A DNA stretch of 64,000 nt. Origin: Myrica gale (taxonomy: Eukaryota > Streptophyta > Magnoliopsida > Fagales > Myricaceae). The notes below the pieces were generated by a model that had not been told where the DNA came from, made no database searches, and saw only the letters and a program-made list of their open reading frames with translations. The translations under genes and the position numbers were made by a program. Positions 1 through 11,300 of this stretch are shown in pieces; within the stretch, counting starts at the first letter, position 1, and the number at the start of each line of letters is the position of its first letter. The DNA is taken from the NCBI GenBank assembly GCA_963930655.1, contig OZ005602.1, forward strand, positions 29,892,040 through 29,956,039, read 5' to 3'.

Positions 1-2469
1 GAAGACGTTGTTTACATCTAATTGTTGCAAATGCCAATTTTGAACAGCAGTTATGGCAAGAAGAACACGAACAGTAGAAATCTTAGCTATTGGAGAAAAT
101 GTGTCAAAATAGTTAAAGCCTTCTCTTTGAGTATACCCTTTGGCAACAAGCCTGGCCTTGTACCGTTCAATGGACCCATCTAACTTATATTTAATTTTAA
201 AAATCCACTTACAACCAGTAGGTTGTTTGCCAGGAGGTAAGGATGTAATCAACCACGTATAATTATCTTGGAGAGCTTTAATCTCCTTATCCATGGCCTC
301 ACACCATTCAGCACACTTAACAGCTTGAGTAAAGGTTTTAGGCTCAAAATTAGTGGTAATAGCAGAGGTAAAATGGAGATGAGAGGAAGAGAGAATGGAA
401 GTACCAAGATATTGGGAGAGATCATGAGGGCGATCTGCCATGAAATCTTGCACAAGAGGAACATATGTGGATTGAGCTCGATGATAATAATATTGTTGCA
501 GATATGAAAGAGCAGTTCTAGTTCTGGTTGAACACAGAGGAACGAGTACTGAAATATCAGAAGAAATAGCCAAAGTAGGAGAAGAAGAAGCTGGACAAGA
601 GGTGGCATCAGAAAGAGTAGGAGACTCGAGAAGTGGAGCAGCAGACGGCATAGGAATATCAGAGAGAGAATTAGGAACAACGAAAGAAGTACCAGGAGAA
701 GTAAAATGCTGGAAAGGAAATATATCCTCGAAAAAGGTAACATTTCGGGATACAAAAACATTATGAGTAGTAAGGTCATAAAGCTTGTAGCTTTTAGTCT
801 CATAGGGATAACCTATCATAACATAAACATCCAAAGACACGAAGATGATGGTATGTAGGAGGGGTAAAAAATAAGACTTCATGAGGAGATTTGTTGTGTA
901 TAAGAGGAGTAAGATTACGGTTTATTAAATAAACCGTAGTAAGAACACAATGCCCCCAAAATTGTAGAGGAAGATGAGATTGGAATTTGAGCGCTCTAGC
1001 GACATTTAAGATATGTTGATGCTTACGCTCAACAATGCCATTTTGTCGAAAGTTCTTAACACAAGATTTTTTTATGGATAATGCCATGAGAAAGAAATAA
1101 AGAAGTGAGAAGCTGAAATTCAGCCCCATTATCAATTCTAACGCATTTTATTTGAGAGTGAAATTGAGTCTGGATCATGGCGTAAAAATCTTGAAGAATC
1201 TGTGAAGTTTGAGATAAAGCCAAGTTGAACGACTGAAGTCATCTACTATAGTAAAAAAGTATCGAGAACCATTAACACTGAAAACGACCATTGGCCCCCA
1301 AATATCACAATGCACAAGATCAAAAGGATGATGAGAGACATGCTGACTTGAAGAAAATGTCAATTTCTTTTGTTTAGCTAAAGGACATATCTCACAAGGT
1401 GATGAAGCTAAAAATGTAATAGAAGGATTATTGCTTTGTAAAAGTTGCAACATGGAAAATGGCACATGACCAAGTTGGTAATGTCATAAAGTTTGAGAAG
1501 AAACATTACAACATTGAGAAACAGAACTAGAATATAGTTTAGGTATAGCAGCAATAAAATTGTCAAAAGGCGTTAAGTTATATAATCCACCTCTTTGTTC
1601 AGCTACTCCAATCCTCCTCTTGCTGCAAGAGTCCTGTATATAGCAGAAACTAGCATAAAAGGAAACACAACAGCCAAGGTCACGAGTTATTTGACTGATT
1701 GAGAGTAAATTGAAACTAAAACTTTGAACACAAAGAACATTGATGAGTATTAACTCAGGAGAAAGCTGAACGCGACCAATGTGAGTGACGGTAGCAGAAT
1801 GGTCGTTTGGTAGTTTGACAGAATGAGAAACAATATAGATATCATGAGTTAGAAAAGACTGACAGTACACCATATGATCGGTGGCTCCAGTGTCAAGAAT
1901 CCATGTTGGAGAGGGAGATGTAACAGACGAAAAACAGAAAGAACTACCTATCATAAGAGAGACTATTATGAGAAGAGCTATCATTGACGGAGGACTGTGC
2001 TGGAGATGGATGAGCATGTTGTATGAGAGCAAGGAGCTTGTTGTATTGGTCCGGAGTGAAATGAAGGGATGATAATTCAGATGTTGCAGAATCACTGACA
2101 GATGCAACTTGATTTGCTGAATATGTTGGAGAATGAAATGAAGAACCAACAGAATTATGAGGCAATCTGGACATAGAGGTCTTGTATCCAGGAGGAAAAG
2201 CCATGAATCTTGTAACACTTATCGACAATGTGGCCTTGAATACTACAATGACTACAAATCAGCCTTTCCTTTTTAGGATGTTAAGTATAATAACCTTTTT
2301 CTCCAGATTAAGTATCACAAGCTCGAGTAAAAAATGCAGTAGTGTCAGAGGTAAAAGAAAGATGAAGATTAATCTCTGATAAGGTCATAGTTGACGGAGA
2401 AGAAACAAAGGTCCGAGGAGGAAAGAGAGGAGATGTCGGAGGAGAAGTAGAAGTCATGTATCAAGATAA

Positions 2470-2480
2470 CTCTGATACCA
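2470..2480 (-). other. Primer binding site for initiator Met-tRNA
   Basis: On the minus strand the eleven bases TGGTATCAGAG directly abut the LTR. They match the standard copia primer site, complementary to the 3' end of initiator methionine tRNA. This fixes the inner LTR boundary. Confidence 0.9.
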
Positions 2481-2630
2481 TGTTAAATGTAAATGAGTTG
2501 AGAAAAAATGAAATAGAATAGGATATTTTCATTAAAAGAATGAAGTTACAGTAACTCTATTTATATAGCCAGTCTAAATACAGCATAATAAAAAAAATTC
2601 GTTCTAACAGTCCAACTAATCGTTATAACA
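2481..2630 (-). repeat. Probable 5' LTR of the copia element
   Basis: The sequence begins TGTTAAATG exactly after the primer site and may end at ...TATAACA, giving a short LTR of about 150 bp with TG...CA ends. A TATA box (CTATATAAATAG on the minus strand, 2557-2568) fits a retrotransposon promoter. The outer end is uncertain because the partner LTR lies outside the window. Confidence 0.6.
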
Positions 2631-3172
2631 AAATAACTACGACTGTTAAGAGGAATCGTATGGATTCGGTTTGGTATGCTTCATATCATATTATGATAGT
2701 GCCTACCTACTAAACGACAACATAGAGTAAGTGATCGAATAACAATAATCATGATATGCGTGCCATCCTTTTCTTGGGTTGCTTGTCGTTATGGATAACA
2801 AAGAAAGGTCGGCAAGTACCATAAGCTGGCCGGCCACTGGTCCAGAAACAGGAACAGATCAACATCGCATTCAGATTCATTATCAGCGGACAGACACTAC
2901 TGTTTTATTGGTTGGATTCTCATACTTCCTTTTTTCTTCTTTCAGCAGTACTCAGAAGATTGTCTCATTGATGCAACATCTTCCTAACCTTTCTGACTTC
3001 TTTTTTCACATTTCCACTTTTATCTTTTAGCGCCTAGAAAGCGAACCACCTACCCATCTCTCTCTCTCTCTCGGCAGAAAATAAGCACGCTAAGTGTTAG
3101 TGGATGCTTTGTTGTTTCCTATATGGCCAAGTGACATAAACGCGCTGTTTGCTTCTTATTCGTGGATACTTA

Positions 3173-3370
3173 GGGGATGTTTCAGGGTGAAAATTTTGGG
3201 TATTGAGGTTTGAAAAATATTATAAAGTAAAAAAATGTTATGGGGTCGGTGAAAAAGTGAAGAAAGAGAAGATTTTAAATAAATATTATAATAATAAAAA
3301 ATCATGTGAAATTTTTTTTAGTATTAAATCCAAATATTTGGCCCCAATTATTTGGGGCTCAAACATGCCC
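3173..3370. mobile_element. MITE, Tourist/PIF-Harbinger-like
   Basis: The 198-bp element has inverted ends (GGGGATGTTTCA at the left and TGAAACATGCCC-like at the right, here TCAAACATGCCC) and is flanked by TTA on both sides (3170-3172 and 3371-3373). A three-base TTA/TAA duplication is the PIF/Harbinger signature. The interior is AT-rich and non-coding. The call rests on these ends only. Confidence 0.55.
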
Positions 3371-3413
3371 TTAGTATTAGTAATTTGCACGTAAAACATG
3401 TCACGTCCTTTAA

Positions 3414-3705
3414 AATATTGGATTCGGTTATAGTGTTAATAAGATGCTGATGGATAACACGTCATCTCAATTAATGAATATGACTCGCGAATTTGACCCG
3501 TTTTACTGTCGACCAGCGAATGAGATCCGTCGACCGCTACATGAACAGATCGACCGCTATGTGAAGCGGTAGACCGACTCTCATTCGCAGATCATATTCA
3601 TTAATTGATGTGACGTGTTATGAACCTTTAAATCTTAAAATGTAATCGTTACCGTCCATCAGCATCCTCAACACCTCATCACTATAACCCGTTACTCAAA
3701 TATTA
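3414..3705. repeat. Fold-back (long inverted repeat) element
   Basis: The left arm, from AATATTGGATTCGG at 3414, and the reverse complement of the right arm, ending near 3705, match over most of about 140 bases. Both contain GATGCTGATGGA, then AACACGTCA, then CAATTAATGAATATGA. The centre carries several copies of GTCGACC / GCGGT motifs. Related GGTCGACC-rich centres occur in the Mutator-like copies near 43.3 and 44.8 kb, so it may be a diverged relative. Confidence 0.6.
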
Positions 3706-4439
3706 TCGTCAAATAATAGTTTTCCGGTCCATTAACATATATAGTGACTTAGAGATGGGGAGATAAGATTATCAATCTAAAATTGAATGTTTATAGGTGT
3801 AATTAATGCTTGACTGCACGTACTAGGCTAGTACGTGTACGTTCGTTCAGGCATGATGCATAAATGAGTTGTTTAAGCATCGCATGTGGAAGGGACGTGA
3901 TGCGAGGTGCTCATGTCATGGGCCATGGAAGACGCAATAAATTACAACAAGTGAGATCTGATTGATTCTTCATATGCAACAATGCTAATTATTTTGATGA
4001 TAAATGATTAAAAAAACACACTTTCTTGTCGTGATGTTATATATTTCATAAGGAAAAACCTTAATTTGACTAAAGTTTGATGTCATTTTCTTCCAATATA
4101 TAATTTTAAATATTTCTTCCACTGACAGGGAGCAGTACTTAATTTTCAAAGGTAGCACTGAGCAGGTTCATATGGGATCAATCCCATCCAAAACACATCT
4201 CATTGACTAACTTGCGCCACTGAGTAATAGTCAGTCTAACCTTCTGCATTAAGCAATCTTTGCTTGAACTTATCTTCTAAGTTCTACCTCATACTAAAAT
4301 TATGATGGGCTTTCAGGGTCTTCCACTAAAATTATGACCTGTCTCCTTCCTATTGGGCGTACAAATCCAGGAACACGAACTAGTTTTTATGTACTTTCGT
4401 TTTTAGTGTTTCCAGCCGGTAACTGTAGAGAGAGCAATT

Positions 4440-4581
4440 GACTTAATGCAATTCTTGCTTCTGAGTCGCCTTTGGCATATTGCCGTTGTTCTCGTACTTC
4501 CCTTCCTTGTAGGCGCCACTCTTCAAGCATTCACCAACTGCTCTCTCTGTCGCTCGTCTGTGTCTCTGTCACTGCATACAT
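4440..4581 (+). other. Candidate 5' UTR exon of the callose synthase gene
   Basis: A consensus donor (TG|gtaagtttc) at 4582 and an acceptor (tttgacag) ending at 5321 would remove a 740-base leader intron and join this region to the 44 bases before the start codon. The left limit is a guess, and no transcript evidence is available. Confidence 0.35.
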
Positions 4582-5365
4582 GTAAGTTTCAACTCTACCT
4601 CTCCCTCCTTATCTTCAGCAGTATTTTATTAGCAATGAGTTTTTGCATGTTTAAAGCTCAACTGGAATGGAAGTATCAACCAAGACATTCTTTTACTTCC
4701 AATTTTCTGTTTTCTCGTTCTTGTTCGTCGGAGGCTTGCTCTCTCGTATTTTTGGTTGCTGACTGAAGACGAAATATGTAGTTTTTTGTACTTGTGATCT
4801 AAGAAAGAAAAGCTTCGTCCCTTTTTGAGATTGAAATTGAAATTTAGATTGGCAGAGGTAGCTCACTTGAGATATTACGAGTCAGAATTCATAATTTCTA
4901 TGGTCCTTCTTGTTTTGCTTCTTCTGTCTACTAGGCAACCATATGGAGGTTTGTTTCTAGGAAAAATAAGTCTTTAGTTTTTGCCTCTTTAAGACAAGTT
5001 ATCTAGCTTCAGTTCATATCTTTCCTTTAGTTTTGTTTCTGTACTTTGGTTTTCTTCTCTCTTTGTTGTTTAATATAGTAAAATTGGGAAAAAAAAACTA
5101 TATCGGCTATTAAATTATGCATAATTGGGTGAAGTTTCTGAACCCAGGGTTAGTATAAGATGAAATCATGCAAACGCTAAACTTGGATCGCAGGAAAAGC
5201 TGTGATACTTACCTGAATAGATTCTTTGTGTTCAGTCAACCTTTTCGACTATTGGTTAGGATTGTATGAGAATGATATGTTTTCCTTCTTTTTCTTAGGA
5301 ATGTTTGGTTGGGTTTGACAGGTAAACAAGGTGGCTTGAGTTGATAATTTTCTTGGGGCTTAGAG

Positions 5366-8300
5366 ATGGCGAATAGAAGGGGGTCTGATCAGCAACCTCC
5401 GAGGCGGATTTTACGAACTCAGACTGCTGGGAATTTAGGAGACCCAATTTTGGATAGCGAGGTAGTTCCTTCTTCATTGGTTGAGATCGCCCCAATTCTG
5501 CGTGTGGCTAATGAAGTTGAGGCTAGCAACGCAAGAGTTGCTTATCTCTGTAAGTTGCAGTTTTATTTCTGTAGTTTGTACGTGTTTGTCCATCAGGTTT
5601 ATGTGCTTTGTGTATTTATTCAACATATGTGGCTGGTATCCTCTTTGATCAACTAGAGTTTGGAGCAAGAGAATTTAACATACTTTAGACTATGGTGATT
5701 TTCAGTCTCTTTAGTTTGTTGGACCAGTTGTTTATGGTTTAAATATTGTCTTCTGCACAGTGCTTGAGTGGCATTCAAACTTTTAATTCTAAATGGCTTG
5801 AAAGAAATCTTTCAACGGTATCTCTCTTTACCCGGAAAAGGATTCTGAAAGATGTGAATGCATTGGGTCTTTCATATAGCCTGAAGGCTATAGTTGACTA
5901 AATTTGAATCAGGGTGTCGGTTAGTTTGGAATATTTCAACATCCACTCAGTTTGTTTGTCTTATCTTTCCGAGACTTGAATTACCTATTTTAAAATCTTC
6001 TACAATCAATCTCGATGAGTTTCACTACAATATAATTGTCAAGGGGTTCTATTCTTCATTGCTTCTATTGTTTTGTCTAATTAATAAATAATTGCTTTTG
6101 GTTTTGTCTATTTTTGTATGATATATCGTGTGCTGAAAGAATTCATTATGGTTAATATATCTGAGTGAATGCCATTTTGATTTAAATGCTGGAATTAGGT
6201 CGGTTTTATGCCTTCGAAAAAGCTCACAAACTGGATCCTAAATCTAGTGGACGAGGTGTTCGCCAATTTAAAACTGCACTTCTTCAACGTCTAGAGCGGG
6301 TAAGCTTTTATTTCTGTACTGAACAGTTACTCCATTCAACCAGTAACTATGAGCCAAAAAAACAACTTGACAGTTTGCTCCAAAGAGATGGGTTTTTGAT
6401 TGGAATACATCATCTTTCGCTTTCTGTAGTCTCAATCTAACCACATTCATAATGGTCCATATCAATCCTTCTCAGATTTGAGATCACCAGCATCTAACCA
6501 TGCATTTCTGTTAATCCATATATAGTAGATGGTAGCTGGCCAGGAAAGCTTACAAAGATAACTCTCTGAAGCTCTTTCCTCTACGGGAGTTCACAGGCCA
6601 ATATAACTCCTCACTTCAATCTTGCATTCTGTCTTTTCAGCAAATGCCGACTAATCAATCTGGTCTGCCAAAGATGCTTAGTGAAAGAGCGCTCAAAAAA
6701 AAAATTGAACTCTGCTTTCCACTTTACTTGCTAGTTATTGGTTGATAGTTCATTTCTCATGGCAAAGCAGTTTATTAAAGTACGATTTCGGGAAGGTTCT
6801 GTGAACCCCACAACTCCCACCCTGATACCAGACACAAAGTTTGTTCTCATTGCTTCTCCAGTTGCACCACATGAATATGTGTGATTCTTAGAAGGCAGCC
6901 AAAAACAACTGCATGGAGCTGGACTAAATAGACACCAAGTTCTTAGGTCTAGCTGGGCACCAATACCGGTTACCATTTTGAAGTACATCAGTAACTGTTG
7001 TCACCATCGTACTTCCAGATTTATATGATACTCGATTGCTGTATCTAAAATATAGTGGTTCATCAGGATGCTGAAAATAATGCCAAAGGAAGATGGTATG
7101 TCCTCCACCATCTGGGAATCTCAGAGGAGTTCTAAAACCACTCCAGTGGTTTAGAATCTTTCTTCCATCCGCATGTGCTCTCTTGTGGGCTTTAACCACC
7201 CGAAAACTTCTCCCTCAAAGCAGATAAAGCTTTTCCCATGCTTCCCAAGTTGAGCCCGCCTAAGCAAGCAGATTCTGTGTGCCTCATCATTGCAGTTTTT
7301 AATCCACTCTTCCACCTTAAACCCAGGGTAGTTTTCTCTTTCACAGACCAGTTGGTAGGTCAATTCTGCAGCTATCTTTTCAACTTGTGGGTGATAGTGT
7401 TGAAAGTCGACTTCTGCAAGTATCTCCTTGGCAGCTTCCCTTCTTCTGATTGTAGCATAGCCAAGAATTGGAATGAGCTGGTAAACTTTGACTAGCATTG
7501 CTGTCATGACAACATACTGAACTCATCTAGCACTTGCTTAGTAGTCTCAGAGCATGATTTGCTTTTTCAATTTCATATATCGCTTGTATATGATGCTAGA
7601 TTTTAAATAACATGAATGTTTGCCGTTCTTTATTTACTTTGTTTCATCCTTTTGAGGGAAAAATAGTTCGCTTTACCTTGAAAAACTTTTTAAAGATGTT
7701 GTAAGCTGTTTATATTCTTCCGGCTTTGATCCCTTATCAACTTCTTGCCAAAAGGTTTCCCATTTGGAATTCTGCTGACACATTGGTTCACTCTTTTTGT
7801 ACTTTTCAGGAAAATGAAACGACACAGACAGGAAAAGCAAAGAGTGATGCTAGTGTAATGCAGAACTTTTACCAACATTACTACAAAAAGTATATTCAAG
7901 CATTGCAGAATGCTGCTGATAAACATGATCGGTTGGCTCTCTAAGTCATTTGTCTTCAGTTGATTGCTTCGCCATTTTGTTGTAGTATACCTGATAGTAA
8001 GCTCATGTTCCTAACTCAGTGCCCAACTAACAAAAGCGTATCAAACTGCTGCTATCCTGTTTGAGGTTTTGAAGGCTGTAAACCGGACAGAAGAAGTTGA
8101 AATGGCTGATGAGGTAAGAATGAATGCATTTTGACATCTTACTTGTTAATGATATGAACCTTTTGACCAAGCTGTCATCGAGCTTGCTGAGAAGAATTTA
8201 TACAAAATCCTTCATGAGCTAGGTTAGCTTGTCTTATATGTGAGGATGTAGAATTAATTTCTTGCTTCTCTTTTTTTTTTTTGGTTCGTGGATATAAAAT

Positions 8301-11300
8301 TTCTTTCTGGTTCTCCATTGTAGATTTTGGAAGCTCATACTAAAGTTGAGGAGAAAAAACAGTTATATGTGCCTTATAATATTCTTCCTTTCGATCCGGA
8401 CAGTCAACATCAGGCTATTATGAGATTTCCTGAGGTTTGTTGCAGTTTTCTTGTTTGGTATACTTGATTTTCCTTAATTCTCGAATTTGACTGTGCTTTG
8501 AATTGATTTTTTCACAGATCAAAGCTTGTGTTTCTGCACTCCGTAATACCAGGGGTTTGCCATGGCCAAAGGACCACCAGAAGAAAGTAAATGAAGACAT
8601 GCTAGACTGGCTTCAAGTCATGTTTGGTTTCCAGGTGACTTACCACAGTGTTTTATGTCCATTACTAGTTCTCTTCATGTTCAATCAGAAGCCTGCGTTC
8701 AATTTATTTATATGCAGAAGGATAATGTCGCAAATCAAAGGGAGCACTTGATTTTGTTGCTTGCAAATGTGCACATACGACAACTCTCAATGCCTGATCA
8801 GCATCCCCCCAAGGTCTTATTCTCCTCAGATTTCTGTGGCTTATATTTCTACCTTCTGAGTCAGTTTTTGTGTTCTAATAATGAGTTGCACACCCCTTTA
8901 GCTGGATGATCGTGCTCTGACAGAAGTGATGAAGAAACTTTTCAAAAACTACAAGAAGTGGTGCAAGTTTTTAGATCGGAAAAGTAGCCTTTGGTGAGTT
9001 GAGTAATCTATTTTGAGAAATACTAGTTTTCTGGAAGTGCCAGATGTATTAGTTATAGTCGTATGTATACAGAGCTGAACTGCTGCTTCTTTTGCTTTAG
9101 TTGATTGCCAGGAAACACCTTATTTTCAGTGTTTTTCTAATCTCCTTGCTAGCTGATGCCAAACCATCACACAGTTTTGTACTTCCAAATTGTATTTTCT
9201 AATATCCTTGCTGGTTGATGCTAAACTATCGGTCAGTTTTCTACTTCCAAATTCATTACACTACCAGTCTACCATACTTCATGACTAGATTTAATTGGCA
9301 GGTTACCAACGATTCAACAGGAGGTGCAGCAGCGAAAATTGCTATACATGGGTTTGTATCTTCTAATATGGGGAGAAGCTGCAAACTTGAGATTCATGCC
9401 AGAATGCCTTTGCTACATTTATCATCATGTATGCTAGTTCAAACCTTTCATGCTACTACAAAGAGAGATGGAAAGAATTAGTTTCTGTTTTTCCATTTTT
9501 TTGGGCTCTCATCATAAGGGAGGAGGAGGAAAGGACTCGTATGAGAGATTTAGATCCTTAAGAGAATTTGACGTGTGGAGATGTTGTCTTGTGTCTGCCC
9601 TGAAAAGTTGAACAGGACACGTAAATCGGATTGATCTAATATTGTAGGAATAGATGAATAACTGAGGCAGTATGAATCAATTTTTGATTTTTAAATACGA
9701 ATCAATCTTTCCATTTTTGGTTGTGTAGCTTTATAAGGTATGTCTGGGGTTGAATGGGTAGTGTGAATATGTAACCGAACTCACTGACCTGGGGTGTTTT
9801 TCCTCTTTTGTTTTTTTATATACGTACGTATATATCACATTTCACAAATCATAGACTTCCATATACTTGGTTTTTTTGCTCTCATATTCTTCATTGGTAG
9901 TTTCAATTTTGCAATTGAATGACCTGCAAACAGATGTGTTAAGAAATGTCAAGCTAGTTCACTACATATTCTGACATACTCATATCTTCTTTTTATATCA
10001 TATTCTCCTCACCTTTTTTTTTCTATTTTTATAATACATATGCAATTATTTGTCGTCTACTTGTTCAACGAATTGTCATAAAGAGCCCAGGTTTCACAAA
10101 ATATCTGCTAATGCGAGAGTATTTATAGTGTGGGTTTGAAAACTGGGTCCTCAGCGAGGATATTCTAGTCATAAAAAAATGCAATATTAGACATAATCTG
10201 GGTAGAATAGGAATTTTCCCTATTAAAACTAATCCAGTATGAAGGCTAACAAGAGGCAATTTGGAGAATGCTACGATCTTATCACTAAGTTGCAAATTTT
10301 CTTAAGACAATTTTTTGTGTAGGTTTTCTAAAACATGAACCAGGACGTATTTCAGGACTGTTCTATAACTCTTTATAATATATTTTCGGTGCGCATAGCA
10401 ACGGGTAAATCAAAGTTAGCAAGTCTTGAGTCTTTGTTGCCAGTCTTTCTTCTCCTGTTAAGTCTTAAGTTTTTTCTCCTGGTGGTTTGTTCCTTGTCTT
10501 TGGCGAAGTTGAAAGGAAGTTTGTTACTTTCCCTTTTTAGTTGGGCTAATGCTGTGCTTGGCTGCCCTTTTGTTGATTTTGTTAGTTTTTTGGCTTGTTT
10601 AGTCTAAATGATATCGGTATAGCCCTTTGTACTGTTTTTTGTCCTGGTGGTTGTATCAGTCATCACAATTTGGAACATGGAGCTTTTATTTGATTAGATT
10701 AAATGACTTTTGAGTTTTTAGAAATTTGGTCTGAATCCCAAAAACTGGAGTAGGTATTGAGCGGTTGAACTTGGTCAGCCTAAAACAGAAGTTATGGAGG
10801 TTCAAAACAGATTTTAGTGGACTTGATCAAGATTCAAGTTTTTTGCATATGTGCCTCATACATTAGTTACCTACAAAACATGTTTTTATTTTCATCAGTT
10901 GAATAATTTATATAATCATTGAATGGCTTACTACTATTGATCATCGTACTTTTAATCCTGTCCAAAATAGTTCGGATTAAGGACATGTAGAATTGAATAT
11001 AACAATTCACTTGTCGTACTCCAATACTTGTAGATGGCATTTGAGTTGTATGGGATGCTGGCTGGAAGTATTAGTCCGATGACTGGTGAACCCATAAAGC
11101 CAGCCTATGGTGGTGATGACGAGGCCTTCTTACAGAAAGTAGTAGCTCCAATATATGAAACAATAGCAGAGGTGTTTTTCTGCGTATTTTGATGGCCCAT
11201 AAAACTTCTTACTGTTCTGCTGATAATTGACTGCTTTGTATTCTCCGATGTGCTTTACAGGAAGCTAAAAGGAGCAAAGGAGGAAAATCAAAGCATTCTC

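Larger units (their letters stand above)
1..2630 (-). mobile_element. Degenerate Ty1/copia LTR retrotransposon, 5' part (gag to start of RT)
   Basis: Read on the minus strand from right to left, the order is LTR, primer site, gag remnant, protease, integrase and reverse transcriptase, which is the copia order. Visible pieces: a gag start at 2457; a CCHC zinc knuckle (CSHCSIQGH...C) near 2210-2270, followed by the copia-typical KIHGFPPGY; a protease DTGA at about 1883-1894; the integrase zinc region and catalytic-core motif HCDIWGP in 1175-1465; the integrase C-terminal part with [15 protein letters not shown] in 800-1135; and, at the left edge, the RT start ([24 protein letters not shown] then LDVNNVF) at 1-250. 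The frame is broken by stops and shifts. Gag is only about 80 codons before the zinc knuckle, and a deletion removes the segment after VFGCLCY near 810-830. The element runs out of the window on the left, so its 3' LTR is not seen. It is a non-functional relic. Confidence 0.93.
2631..4439. other. Intergenic DNA between the copia element and the callose synthase gene
   Basis: No coding signal is recognised. The stretch is AT-rich, with a short CT repeat near 3057-3072. It contains the two non-coding elements listed separately (a MITE at 3173-3370 and a fold-back at 3414-3705). The right part, from about 3720, would hold the callose synthase promoter, but I cannot point to a convincing core promoter. 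Confidence 0.5.

Noticed and set aside
249-803. Long minus-strand open frame of 184 codons, very Leu/Ile-rich
   Set aside because: Wrong frame of the copia element. Another frame of the same strand reads copia pol ([29 protein letters not shown]), so this is a shadow.
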